The notes below the pieces were generated by a model. That model searched no databases. It had not been told where the DNA came from and saw only the letters and a list, made by a program, of their open reading frames with translations. From contig MEDY01000001.1 of the NCBI GenBank assembly GCA_001724265.1, positions 1 through 64,000 of the forward strand: a stretch of DNA of 64,000 nt, given 5' to 3'. This DNA comes from Rhizaria sp. SCN 62-66 (Eukaryota > Rhizaria, unplaced). The position numbers were made by a program, and so were the translations under genes. Below, piece by piece: positions 58,701 through 60,973 of this stretch. The first letter of the stretch is position 1, and the number at the start of each line of letters is the position of its first letter.

Positions 58701-59295
58701 CGGTCGCCGCGTCACCCAGGTCCGCTGGGTCCGCAGCATCTTTGTGCTCTGATGCTAAGTGCGCTGCCGCGGTGGCAGCGTTGGCGGCGGTGGCGGAGTG
58801 CGCGTTAGCGCCCGCGGCGGTGGTAGTTGCGGAGGTGCGGAGAGCGCCTGTTTCGACGCGGCGGGCAAGGCGGCGCGCGAGCCAGGCCCAGCGGCCCGTA
58901 CTGCCGTGCACGAGGAGCTGGCAGCCGCTGATAGAGAGCGAGAGGCGGCACGGCAGCGCGGTGTCGAGGTAACTCGCGGGCTGACGTACCGCGCGCTCGT
59001 ACCAGTTGATATTCACATTAAGCTGGCCGATAACGAGGGAGAAGTCGGCCGTTGTGAGCTCGAGCTGCGAGAGAAAAATCTTGCCGGCCAGCAACGCGAA
59101 GCCGAAGGCGCCGGTGCGGAAGCTAAGCATGTCGTCGGCGAAGTACCACCGAAGCACGGGCTGTGTGAGCCAGCTAATCACGCGGCCGCGCGCGTGCGGG
59201 GAAATGCCCATCATGTAGAAGAGAACGACCGCGAATAGCACCACGTAGATGGTGTACATCATCGGGAAGTCCAGCTTGTCGTCGATCACGGCCAT
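25717..59295 (-). CDS. BLTP1: 11,192-residue BLTP1/Csf1/tweek-like bridge lipid-transfer protein, intronless
   Basis: Bridge-like lipid-transfer proteins form long hydrophobic grooves that carry phospholipids between membranes at contact sites, usually anchored in the ER. The N terminus has one hydrophobic helix (residues ~11-32, MYTIYVVLFAVVLFYMMGIS). A beta-rich segment follows (DDMLSFRTGAFGFALLAGKI, then NVNINWYERAVR), like the chorein-type start of BLTP1/Csf1. Further family matches are VVYLQSNDAHVPD near 758 (animal BLTP1 has a VVLQSNDVD motif) and WFLNDQIQLLGDLSAHWS near 2073. After the latter come LALPYDPRSPLWFAPWEMSV, a YIML..PLLSVAAKIPYLSYTP segment and DDLSAHVLLPYRHP, in the same order as in animal BLTP1. 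The rest alternates beta-rich blocks with long disordered Ala/Ser/Thr inserts; an acidic Asp-rich stretch lies near 315-345. The C terminus carries VTTFVWLRSLLALFAK and LGDLLRMLTPHLIHR. Animal BLTP1 is about 5,000 residues, so this is more than twice as long. One ATG, one TAA, no intron, no frame break. Divergent from SLBP. VPS13 is excluded by the N-terminal motifs. Confidence 0.9.
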   Translation of the reverse strand: MAVIDDKLDFPMMYTIYVVLFAVVLFYMMGISPHARGRVISWLTQPVLRWYFADDMLSFRTGAFGFALLAGKIFLSQLELTTADFSLVIGQLNVNINWYERAVRQPASYLDTALPCRLSLSISGCQLLVHGSTGRWAWLARRLARRVETGALRTSATTTAAGANAHSATAANAATAAAHLASEHKDAADPADLGDAATDRDSGDRSDEEDSAALEAFFEFGEGAAAAAAEAALEDAPVAPHARARQHTVSAAAGIAAGAAWSSGARAARRQARSAAHNSAVGGGSSNGNGGAGDGGLSDMLNRHAAEDGDRNNNDEHLSDEDYDDDDDNEDDFDDDYHDHDDDDLDGHGGNDYSNNGANNGDDALSPHNNNYGGGSSGDAPNNAIPVANNKASGGNTAHALWGGLWARHPPRAPAQQTTARARAADSLTSLLRWLTRPAVRAPYTPAGRRAALARRRAAAAPTVLALTATPRGEAGADGQTSNARSKTVLLQVPARQSRSFLAYLGRVLPRPDHWWRCAVAAPAAVAVAPGSAHPAATADRSGGSDALSSPSAEGAAAVRAGAEPGRVLQPLPVATALGGALASLPPLPGFYSWFPVTSVRVKSLAVVVGTVRLPQFFVFKADSVALVHTARITEAADVHGEPDSAAGSAAAADTAEKDAAAGAKDDDAESAREADADVVFGALDMARRLFSAASLRPAAPIANARARGRAAAVAAHTAPGTGVAPSLRLPPRAACPWDFALSPVLVHYTGVSECTLRGAVVYLQSNDAHVPDTAAAAREKARLGELHTACVAASAAAANAVDIHDPAFTAVPTVSEVAAVQSVPVVPTSAVTANTNAGSSAAAASAASAPADASSSSSSASDAVRMSAPSAPLVGPPPHTSDRGAATPSSPQPAQLHAHAQSAVVVGSLPGSLGGSPGTPGLRSKSAATALLGGDSRAPPGGSPGVTGAGAGTASLRAHRAALLQGTRDRRTAAAAADGAAADTAAADATTDTPANTSTAPTMETKLIANSVSEAASQHAEAGAAVAAAEADADAKATVAEDDEDEEEDGAAMPVSRSSTLSSGARSWSNLASSLLSGRARTVAPGFAASPSSTSTSPSAAAAGPSGGLAALPLDLAPAPEVAGASATVVDAVDGDAARKDALTAFHGARPDLPDAPPSLEHAAGSFIASGGSANNGGARPVPASATAAAAAAAANAATTVAAHTAVPAEELDPVEVAVFRQRLILRMHAVAETALRGLAGGDAADDAVIDAADAATRAAAANAPFPTDILRTFVDAVATPFSSLATPYPDVTATFAQPGPLTVPTTGTALGPLGAASAATVASGSVATTSVSASKQVKRIVADPGFEPAVAAATAADAGSTSTRNARFDIPPPPRCPDDVAAPVAAPTGHGPAGSGVARRYDVLTQGSYDVLLPASLFPQLTDEQAPDASGVRIGTVPTMRPVRIDLSPPGQATAAAAMLPLGAPRPYHHVIFSCAELSVRYCVDAPLPLSAVLRKALLLRPQTHAALSAALDAATADAAMADAIEAETSTDDDYSSSGSDSFSSDDGMPADALELGYSPSDFASEFSSAATGPGKSRRRGARAMLAQMTSFPRRALSSLRDSIMTSNLRGVRSRVMGLRRGGKRDAIDGAAATAPLPVALSALASVRGAHRESWSLPTAHAAALAMLFAGPLSPGKVRAACPRTRMMVSFHRPAATEYGAWHDHHRALLQTYFMPSAMENQPVLARADESFEQYAEGRLAAALASANARAWQRAVLSSGANAAGAQNPRRAAAQQRKVREARRDSVRSAAVRGYSDALVALRARGGFPAMPEGEADAAPIDLMYAPYFDMTVDVVFEAASAVALPFAEASRLAQLYPELVDASEPTTADSGTAGLGASPAALWPHANDTGNVTLSLGSSSAIFYVGTANPIHAADCTLMDVQARFRSATVTTSLKHATALTTAVPVALTQAGDATAGDAALAAPEPVEVPASGCVMLDSCDLTMRYTQRYPVNNGAASAAVMAMHAGPLGSGAAPLLDVDAVMDSEVLRPWRAAAASDSQIWPPRVLEPAAPALPPSAPLPADPAAAVPVRVWFLNDQIQLLGDLSAHWSVFGQRRAAQTDLALPYDPRSPLWFAPWEMSVTMTVEQPEVFVLANEAHVLNAANDLLNDTYIMLKGPLLSVAAKIPYLSYTPAHAQAEYSFAADDLSAHVLLPYRHPLARLAVVSPADLPDAPVHAARIPVSVPLRLPVATVGYISKTLGAARMAANADVLAAIQRSEKFGERAPPPQTGSAALLPQTVIAGGSVLVTELDATALTDSALNTTSAATAAATGSSAALGSGAGTGNSGAFSAGIPLPATVRAAAEARSAVQDAVGTDVAEEHDTIAMELELHDAAPGEVSHDDTLAIAATATSEADTNSVETSLLAAAISVTAAASGYGGTDLSFDPADIDTLIEATRAVSPEQVLAGIALSQRASVAELAPVAPVVPPPPPEPTVEPVLDAPSARVDDDDSALVPSSTTAGLGLGLFGLGLAHLPAAAVPSSPAPANASQSVMTSPAKGTRGHAAPLSPIITQVPPPPSVASSGLSLAAGRPSALGPDLEALDAQIQSNVLTAETGLAVVTVRHVAHTLLAVRRFEFGFIQGAERHTVPSHSDIGAQDVTRDCNRIKLSLEGARMSAHGHLARPFWTFMQNYFMGATAAVMEEELVRAGGVNLRSFVESTRAFATDNEQFIATVNAPLAAAAAASGMGRVNVMPRCRLPRHSETKLSVDVAGAAIALPRLLYPSACGPQLDAALPASATTTVIRAETAHVGLFATPQFSQVTVDVSPIVVALPTDAALEAPAPTKPSSSTLSDTDNVADGTQAAVTTVALREGRWRALPPPLPGAAVPQSFKIHPVNSNSTALDTGACVTGIFVSPISLTMTSVFAPDPCRVLVTRRLALAIDSITATVTPAQALALSAVAEAGLAQWDDAVDAAKIVSLSEAEAAAVDPTAVVAAVPRARVVAGTLAAPFPSAQGLAGTSAAVSPMMPPGRARRDSMVPVFAPAMLRTREDIVVSSELQDQFALYQSTLRMSALADVSYEVRLGTFDAHVLLDARANKNTLATPDDDDAPTVNDTSEDDKPERLAPLPLPVSAVGVHVAALRSLRARHRRHHRVRRDAAAAAAAAAAAPAAEETKDDGNEVKAVKRSRRKDARRDATTATPATETANTRTALVAGVTVAIDPTTGVYTVTAPAQTVSQLESARKADSDGFHGSARQQSSRVSSATAGLHTISSPAKGTSASATAPAQPTPLLTVLSVSLREGAEVFHSTAVTETSTSRTIVCAPKVTADYLLRHPTLRVCARGTLEGDALTVSAATAPAMAAAMDQAENDPTVLEPAEECKDGYTKPASHSTRPSGASVKESATQRYNAMRARKAASNVPVGSAKSLDGSATLERSTSVHSTTVSAASSTTAAWVALASVGASLQVEVSSRPSTLPLLRVRQAELLTLPMAGFFAAVRSVGDDSDGAWCQQQEDQLWFNATHHDIQSDMTSLASAAVAARLVGLASRLPPHMRRNFGVALGMLLGPRRKSASNGSRVGSAPLQTESGTDAVMTALAALVQPLLASPAKHGDHDGALHDDIEADMVTPRDFAEWLATPGLPHSVAHAAVKHSAAAVSAATGVVTSSATPQLPQWQPPCTPHRSFQRDVSDPTGAHRLQSYRHHGHPFSTSSPDGASPGFPTLWASPTAAHNVSAVFPFVPQVSEAAVEPSHDPILHHAQSAAHPVLSPVMLSAARLSAPIAHAMTTASANAATVLTQSSSASSSLFLSHGGSYVAGLPQPTVPEGSHYGTDAYVSGATGSMHAIHPDAAFNDVDVAISSGSSPQHSVRALSRASIHSAHRRSGDDIEALPAPNLFASSAGTGEPGSEGSSDAFFEPEALPITRAGVAAVLASASGNASDYANTYNKYFTQFTSPVVSPRRKARRSRQRTSKPNNSLRLPSPPARLPQRPSVNNTSMGNNNDVTNADLSTLATSFAVLIGESAAPAATAVPLRDWSSDSDEFADATALDITLLSSPGVLGLSALSTPLDTMLLASPGSRGGAAQPPPQISTREPWSSSPLRLPPQAHAAHLHSSRKSVSRQQDEATLESSPMPLPTQTSDDVAGDSEFVASGLSLSGAEYAALLSQAHALSLWMRGLRFSPAQQNYVPLTPIHTTHPADGTAPAGVARMPSSSGSPAVFAVDVATFDSLTTLTSNPLYSVSHSSMQHSAALTQTFYADYGLASRVPSAALLSLLPLHRAAASQACFGTSFIPVSGAILASSEASLRAHAAAANSPDLNYLLFSPVAMPLCAFEAVARVRDSVATERLAGVRRMIAGFAAPSGMDSAPRLWLLDSVPPAVVTAVNSFLGLTGVSTSSSAPFVDAYKTASAIAPATLFATQLTRMMRHHALYRALSLSTLAAARANITSPPQAIERMALFTAAVIRTARSLAMPATVSSAVATNTALVDVPFTQPAAYETDLSVSVPTLFVTATPSAALAAADALAAISDATAQDSVEAAIDGLQRRLRSSLAPAAAQYSAQQPQMCFPAARARGRRTLCLYPPPLPLRESMALTVGTVAVELLQSSTVNLAVHPTAATAAIQTALHRKSGVHDIDVPAGASPVISSTATHEQVAESAAKALAALRCPSSFFALHSLWSSSFRFDGLKLGRDLTYSTAPLAASIPNTVPMATLSPGAATQPAVHPSEIINCLLHGTKAPVGMTLRPPNRRSPLESALWILLSPRAPAMLLGSLMHHATVPRSSVPSTLLPAAGSDPHRSALLVMLPPRVRTSVLLGRIHISSALAGLPTAQQLGTVACGGSASLTPPRWLLSQPDLRAAGLTVGPPEPSAPCVLGRDAMPSQRARYQFLALTLNGVDATFTQTRTLRPPPALAAALAQAEAALESFRADAALLTTSTRGLRAALLARRAAVNEINVLRAQDNSGNVFWEVARNAATAAFTTIANAVGATSLVDDNTDIPHDPAARANAYAAATAAADTHTNRARLLWGQCAVLRSRINRQLAAFMTPFGVERTVIASPTTVSAFEGPHQIPSSLTSSLSRVSRAASTRHASSPDDFGATPSPTTVTSLVVSRGMLLPFALAALPAQSQRTLMRQCQHNAIAVSATVGALTVTTSERGLELLLPLVSELRDTATTVSTALATVVTPGERALRIRMATVACMMRRLPDWIWQSGSRARSKSAPSGEWDCISTAAGTSSRASSSSASTESGFSLSDQLRFFAFLNSRAPRSSQGGEGMFGAAAARLLGRVADSYGCHPLVDLNLALANPSSGAQFPLLALSAAGGAAAYDAGWLALPSAAPALLLPQLADLPLDCRDELRRVVAAAAASAADSSAVEDAFHKATPVARATMKLLRSRDPQQQTPTEQLFALTLGEFMRLLPAAIGEGNSGITAPNPFLGDESSAPGVTAPAIIGVPSYADADTDATSHARVPADVSALSARLRSDGAAWGHKVGPVDYILDLRGTTFSIAIIAAGHDTTTHAETVATCARASSLPDSSAVESALFTSVHIEPADMKGSGTSPSSSDNIDAIAVPTRVRIPRLRHAFSYVTRGAHLAFTVAKSSRVSSNMPASGWALPTASLADLSADIGWLTAGTAENDVAASALPTIPISASGALASRIPPWLYLLIARSQYEPAGAVTLLAVTVRGAAESLMVSASGNQSVPPGLPHTHTISPGSILTDSVLALLPHSPSHSSTRRLAHALHSALGADAVVPGVDDDTLLGALKRMVQVVYVDASLASGAGIRIADKHRVTEQSVEDVSPPPMSTVLSAPPTPASEATEGGSAPAPMLRRMTRIWGPKQVSLPHTPSSATASALGSDPRSRGSTIATDVSETLLHRRPVALMRAPTPSASRRHDAFLTPRSSVAAPSPAMSTGYPESRRSSFSRDRRGSEVGSSVATGAKNVGSGTAEVSALGSSSSLGGAAGGGDRATSSSAAAAAEMKRALEYRYRVEVSQIVKSQKERRQAADSGSAAGAATAGRTAWSGRGAGARGEAGAAQARPAAVATAIPVDKSALDLRARRLTRMQRRQVNSMIDFTMEAQRFAQILSVWMNEGWLPTMTADAEAAADAALVATESALGRHVVAGAVHMHFGSVVSVFMGVDALELRFTPRFVFFSANTVAAIQNLSAGDAAAEGASLPRGTEPGYAHWRRTQSAARAASVQHSLNSSADMSQSTDDAPAVAMAEHRRKFFTQPTLSTSSQLPPAMVPTHAPFVHLVSHRKARSFTAAAKPSAGTVTKKPRDEKSQETEEMPATKKTVLQLVSRIFATSALNLHSNFAIKSISTTIASDIGDDAVPSAGVIAAEMTGVSTMLGVYTVPGFVKRLRADAAATEGQQKREEGPIKSQTYLFTTCDQFTLQYLDSPLRSRDKRSVGSTKLTQRVLSALLHPKLRVSNFPAPTASGAHSSVSSPPLRVVALWQTQRMRVNISHAVYAETGVVSSAFADLSVPARHPAWSYAFALPAAFVAATPEDAASAPVRPGCRNLRAGVDIIVSATNQRALVLLTNLLTAREDQYIAPWVDSVLAAQGAVAEATALRTPLSAPLVLLRLPSTTEKSSKETPHDHPDPSVLASPKATQYSISGTHQPLAPGFFASVSETISSLPRLTVSSAPQLNVTENLPDNNAELSTGARFTAALRAASRLRSMGEAASALAESASARASALEELESTGQTWLTYLLPTLTDPLTPIIVAPAVAAAAGIFTPPQAVPEARHLFTRMRLRVQLRSLELTVVPSPVCCFKYNLAAMTLTATRAQAAQAVINLTFGGRNATGHGELAGESSRVHSLSMHFTDGVLPNSSTAPVSPQLSARAPHAVAYSKVAAKRTPSDLRRPTTSRVIGGEAKATTELSWSEWSLQLPRVTVRMAGMRHHESEYAISRFADAIEGINSTPFVTISDDPSVAVHTGSAANSHSFDGLHALERAVLAAHAVEEIARRRLAGMQRLQIKSERKIVTVTDETAAALATARDQVFWVPIKSLPLLTPLPPCLASLPPAALGSLLPDTFTSPRQLWRAAVTDAKTAGTIAADCTADVEPVRTFPVLLKGATQRDRAAAAGRGPLSARAVTAWRAHYRSADALVSYATAVANLPLVLPEVRPGSTLVCTAHSSLTTHASALLRPVVQSVCRPADEKSASAESKASSVWEDVNTLAPLYAASPVLMHSAYVLPSPHDSANMASVDAADVSCSAPATSQRALALVLGNTSLPGVGRVRPLFDSVAPVLGVGLPKLRLPSAEAEAATAAAASAEGALARIVELECDPLAFLLNPLLPPVEVQSSLNAHLRSVAPAPLAPAFFRSPRRALAVNVDVLPDLDELDEAGDAFGASPPWKPPTLPHGTHSSGAAGGKVGSPATSADNTSAMLTEVDCSVTVSHVGAYVSHRIASALVRLYLDMGASLLPKTQATIASVRSHCELQQSLRTATRHPFDIGDDAFSKATASIGSSPGIAVPVMVTDADNAAAKDAAASTGLQSPLSSLDSPSPETAASDSASSPVVETMASIASDSMVKDMFVNLVVRVEGASVRFGTSLLPPSDENAIPTSTILPAMQQQLDVIGSEDADKSEASVSPAVSAAALALRVAPSASMFAETGALTVAVRLHPNPSMRQYRFLLERYGRALAAASEAAASLQRGAELAARALDVVDASALHDVQDAQPLTVAEYLGLTAARDHASKPSLARSVARIHMALTGTAATLAGAAPVLDASAARHDASVAEVYELRRSLRSALLHLSAALARSPAAKTHARRLCALDVLYGRPVAEWSFTLPHTGTAIAATAEEEDAATIAEATAALNSSSEKTLKHMRAADLSKLSVVRDPGYSAGVAALRSELPPRVANRDFIAAVQLWGAEVRATVDEQTDSQPTPGANCASVSRDASSHARLARTPLRCRLNFSAIGCSEASMGLMLADARVHGLASQCYLGTRQLLAVNALAAQYYEESLALWRLRAMRHYASAVEASSVQTPAARDADDTGVGEVSFASTTDASAAPASRTRTANGGSGINESGSSSDVDGLSDLSAVETSLLDPGASLRHSVPDMNDDDTASHALAILPLSSGASEYGSSDVKNTTSGDESYAYSGALSDRGFAVHPGSSHSGASTSGGSRTRSSRSRGSSWVQASESFESATLDTVMAAGLAGLGASFTPLAETLVHLMITESSLTIVMESDFDPGANMSPATVDTASLTKASGVDAAAAARRASKPSVLASDDGAALEATPAINDAPSVSSQPRQRAFLKAYAATRRAVIAEAAAAGRAKAMETSSAEPVSVNKLRVDEAVVPRRPRSVRKPTGPITVNCFLGGIDEAEFVWHMAPPPQAAAAQGRRMLWSQLKAMHQALATRSVTGGTNELGAVTPGATPRFAAAPSPTAARGSSADSDITAGGDRGSYAGSRRSSLVGQRAGSQTGSGSEARNALFTATRAFSSILAGGNADDPTSKALGAIPRDAITMERAWAPQAHEVNSFTLRATVAGVELSLLAPEAASALYRTSAWSMPSVYDSSAAAYNAAANNDARLAEYAERTASKVITIAVSPALANAPLFRTLLHRGFASTLALPASMLIRDDGSPRPQIVAQINTLSHHRRLLARRLLLRVQQLLPRSAPNASRNSVSAPEGATSTAARSTPVVFTVTLPRPDVWHDANSWDANLPTTGAAGDGSFSHDDLTQLLQSLPSVLATNNGNGQVYVPIGGAIGCNVALVPQTAITLTASFPVVRPQSSREAALTFARRMADAHTRAVDLRRRAHENAAAWRARSQLRNRNGTDRSPLPPRSQDADGSALPPLPRAAVASITASGIPPANRAARRPSALAPIDIDLASMTSRRSNVPALAGLSKLSVHSSERQKHRHNRRHGQSSIISSSLASGSTDASTESMMLTMLQNPGALTRPHNQVTAAVSIAFAGLELSVSPSLANHARQIAATGHRLWRQQGALSSLFTWIGNSDAAQTADDLTAVAAAVEATSFDDTIGEVAPAVAGTAPVMDSIKSRRAAVRVEEERARRALNLSLSARIASRPGVLFLHSPAADPSEMLEEGTVNEETMLSAVLAYPLPFVQVSWAYRSIVVRDAAALKRLVHRTLAISSASDDVSTSRDDSANTSMHLDAGTNASGSGGADDAWRKFDGSSDGQDDAQSTANSAISFTTPSMTLEDCLASVQRGPYFAGDGNWVSVSDRSIATATNTPMGIIPPIGAPVPGASSAVASITLGVPVIQFSQQLLHFLFAAHRAHLVSEAARRRAHEDGSARVKQLHAISSVLRNVIRARAHTENVRASVAATASADSATYVKTAGGRFGAATAVSAASGALEGLVRAGVTTLGLTSEGAMIEQRAAAATHARLLAALTNFYFQNDSAVVDTSNDDSSGEQDNPAAAGLAGGAADASASGTAGALDALAAACQTTVDDISSLSELLSSVYVSVAVPHCAVELSADAAFGCHTRRTPLTALHTGYFDAFAAAASAQQRAEDIASGAAGTSRAASTALVASAVLMRPFESNFDMADIFDTSAAVDGPKDSHARHTEHGSDSTSAHIPIDVVRMSLLQPLAVTYSSHTVLTPGSALPTARLDENIELDTETAQTDAETADDALLAQAVSGATAPPLGSVFASQTLASDGDCSDNVLADTEAAPPSALLEPGVPYRLETVSAAAGAVAIQINQRTPNSYLHASGDSVDGIHTEQASNELVDPAATYAMLAGTHLPGSDGGDVTTASLYLAGASLASSWLPGVRRHGLPIATRLAKADMLDIKLFSLPRGDAIVRLARLGAQWNRLAQELVFSVYATEAASQDDTSSAPGETANTTGTAADSFDIDRAAQNYGGEVGDLGVSGADSPKNDASVQDGLDDDHAGDTLPARAGCGGLTRAVVERVVPAELLVPAAASFTALSLRRVQVRAAIPIAGEAGSSAAIIAAAAAAANAAEGVDSAEAAASALANHFAAASGGTPFVLTITAGPVPTTRTDALFDGFDLDDVAHATAAGGAAAAAEALPALRLTLIDEGHGRATVAPCLVPLGLRADLQSATATDDGSLQWAPAALDSAADSLVGSVAASSMLSHWDVLSLPSWTTALTLGDLAVSLAPITATDRDISANGTETVGSPTMHMHPSSPPSLLLPGAAGIPFVITLNVPRGVSLTLSCVPERALARAQLASMTASSAAMMGYRLRTESRAAGIAVEPLIVPLPATDSTQAPIMLPVQLRYDICAPAAWQRYTTRLRRAEMAATTAELALVTALQQQRQSSNTAHLSRSVASLSSETFNTTLLAREAVAASNALVAAVASQMRSVPLRILEPSVTRLVISLPQVDLRLAEADATFFAVASAAADAPPEAPHTGRRRGSLSGRNDIFAGLFSTAHGPVASLHLTHPVSAVAYAPGHTLVSARVQDFVFDMHRGYEPDAVRRALVPVVPAASPAIAATGPLGARLWRWCVDTRSVRSLVPTSQQAPAQPIDPTIMLRAWGHLASAATTAWMALPSGVAGTSAVPVPVASGLAIVAPLLPLSPWPVRVSAASLDGGIVTSELSTDATLLPAPRAALSIGTVTLQAALLQHAILPTRPVSALAAALEADPLAPRLPQQTLEATSSRIVELLGGLSVYAAAVAHAAGAAYAARLNMPTPADDTAPRAVAPDNAASRPKRSESHDSAAPAATAPAHATAGSSVPGAGVGALSVRLGRVGLELTEYSPVPDGQSWLAGVASAGSASQRAATTAALNKFGLHGACLQLSRPQEQRDSKLNIFIVDGGCYYERLPRYDLATAALAEVADNGFEVSSTGDILYTIDVDALDGCVGIGGQESDNPPVGASDSAEWRMLLPSRVASSARAVEVLKIEVGEHVVDAHGPLRFAPLIEVRRADRLNATELAGVNATVPDELPVGALEEFLRQQEMHLDQGLDRRAVRMRMLMQHPVIAVPVRALDSGVADLATGAADYTAGPPLWTRLSARSCRQPRALNTGAQPMLYVYFEAGNRGTGSDVAGTVVKVPPFVLELLACEDARSSSESEQSTAARARLMRFLTWWDGYLDYEPNAKYSRVLSAEGLVGGIAVLLAQVRRFGDLADLAAAVCAGNGTQPLAPSADPAQRAQLPMWRERLCSVAAKFRHAAQDASVAAEPAAAPVSAAAPAAAPWVHVAGSRISEVPLSLIGTSQRLQLLKVTTFVWLRSLLALFAKNSDGDASDAAEVDFDDLVAEQMHKRVAVQLGDLLRMLTPHLIHRNWV

Positions 59296-59880
59296 TGTGT
59301 CCGCTGAGGAAACTGTCGCTGCGACAGAGAGCGGAGCTGGTGGGGTGTGTGTTTAAGAGGGGGTGGCCCCCACGGCAGGGCGGGCGTGTCTGGAGCTCGG
59401 GAGTTCGGGTGTGAAGCCGCCAAGAGCAAGGCTAGTCCAGATAAAAACCTCGTGTGGAACCAGGCTAGCGCTGTCTTGAGGCAACAGCTCGTAAGGAACG
59501 CTGGTGTGGGCGAGATAGCGGGGAGAGATCGGAGACAGTGTTGTAGTGTGAGTCTGAGTCGAAATTAAAAGAAAGATTTAAAGGTCACTATAAAATTTTA
59601 ACAGCATTTTCTTGTACAAAACAAAACATTTTATAGATTTTTGTCTAATAAACTGGTCGCAGCGCTAGTGACGGATGGTACAGATACATATAGCTTTGTA
59701 AAGTTGGCGTGTCCTCGCGACTGCAGCAACTGCCTCAGCTTTCGCGCCTCGATCAGATGGTCCAAACAGAGTCGAGCATGCAGTTCTGATCGTTAACTGA
59801 CTCTGTGAACGTGTGTTTTGACCTAACGCTGTGCTTACATATACTTCTTTTAAATTATGCTTCGCTGAACCCCGCCAAAG
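59296..59880. other. Divergent promoter region between the giant gene and SLBP
   Basis: The part next to the giant gene is GC-rich and purine-biased on the plus strand; the remainder turns AT-rich from about 59560. It should hold both promoters and leaders. No further gene is supported. Confidence 0.55.
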
Positions 59881-60973
59881 ATGAGCTATCGCCGGTCCAA
59901 AGATACCGCCGCGGACGGCTACTCCCGCCCGACCCGACTGGACTCGCCTTCGCGCGACGTCAGCGACCCCGCGCCCGGCCGCGCCCGCAGCCGCGACCGT
60001 GACCCGCTCCCTAGCTCTGTTCTTTTTCCATCCGACGCCGCGCGCGACGCCACCGTTGCCCGAGGCTCTGCGGCGACTGGCGCGGGCGCGGCGGCAGCGG
60101 ATGACGATGATGATGCCGTTGCCCCTTCGTTCGGTGAGGTTGTGGCCGGCGCCTCGGACAGCACTGCGCGCATCACGCGCGAGAAGGAGCGCGACCCGCA
60201 CCGTCTCGAGCAGGTACGATAAATCTACACTCCATCTCTGAGTCAAGAACCCGCCGTTGACCTCATGTCGTTGCGTGATAGCAACATATCTTAGCTTTAC
60301 CACACACGGATTCTCTTAATGGCATTTTTATCGTCCATGATTTCCGTATGTCATGTTATCTTACGTTTATTTTATGTGTGTTGAACTTGTATTGACTCGT
60401 CGCTCACTCCAGCGCCTGAAGCAAATCCAGATCGGCAAGAATACTCCCGCGTACTCACGCTACCTGTCACAGGTTCCACGCGCGTCCCGCGACCCCGCGC
60501 TGCGGCTGACGACGCACCCCACGACGCCGCCGCACTGGGTCAAAATGTCCAAGCGCGCGTTCGACGGCCAGATCAACGTCTGGCGCCGCCAGCTACACTT
60601 CTACGACCCGCCGGTGACAATGGCTGACCGTGAGAAGGAAGAGCAGGAGCGGGACGCGCGCCGCGCCGCCGCTGCTGCTGCCAAGGCCGAGGCCAAGGCG
60701 CGCGATGCGGCCGCTGCGGAGGCCGCGCGCGACGCCGCAGCGGCAGCGCAGTGCAGCAGTGACAGCGCGAACCCCGGTGCCGACGACGCCTCTGCCACTG
60801 CGACCGCTGCTCAGACTGCGACTGCTGAGGGCAAGAGCGCGGACGGCGCGGCGGGCGAGGACAAGTCCAAGGTCGCGGAGCCGAAGCTGTCTGCGGCTGG
60901 ACTCACGATCGGCGAGTCCCTTGGCTACCAGCACATTGACTGGACCAACACTGAGGGGCTCTATGACGACTGA
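59881..60973 (+). CDS. SLBP: Histone RNA hairpin-binding protein (SLBP), two exons
   Basis: SLBP binds the 3' stem-loop of replication-dependent histone mRNAs and directs their processing and translation. Exons 59881-60213 and 60413-60973 join to 297 residues. Exon 1 encodes a disordered Asp/Arg/Ser-rich N terminus. Exon 2 begins exactly at the RNA-binding domain: RLKQIQIGKNTPAYSRYLSQ, VPRASRDPALR, and MSKRAFDGQINVWRRQLHFY followed by DPP. These match the metazoan pattern RxKQIxxGKNTxxYxxY...VPR...SxRxxDxQIxxWxxxLHFxDPP. The usual TPNK motif with its phosphorylated Thr reads TPPH here. An Ala/Lys/Glu-rich coiled segment follows, and the protein ends in a conserved-looking GYQHIDWTNTEGLYDD. 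Stop is TGA. Its presence implies that this organism's histone mRNAs carry the 3' hairpin. Confidence 0.95.
60214..60412 (+). other. SLBP intron (199 nt)
   Basis: Donor GTACGA, acceptor CTCCAG, phase 0, with a TTGAC branch-like site about 20 nt before the acceptor. It is visibly AT-rich next to its exons. Its removal places RLKQIQIGKNT in frame with exon 1. Confidence 0.92.

Noticed and set aside
25717-59295. VPS13-type identity for the giant protein
   Set aside because: The N-terminal membrane helix and the LQSND-type motif belong to BLTP1/Csf1; no VPS13 adaptor-binding or DH/PH-like C-terminal signature was seen.
59347-59568. 73-codon plus-strand frame upstream of SLBP
   Set aside because: It overlaps the presumed leader of the giant gene and has no homology or splice link to SLBP.
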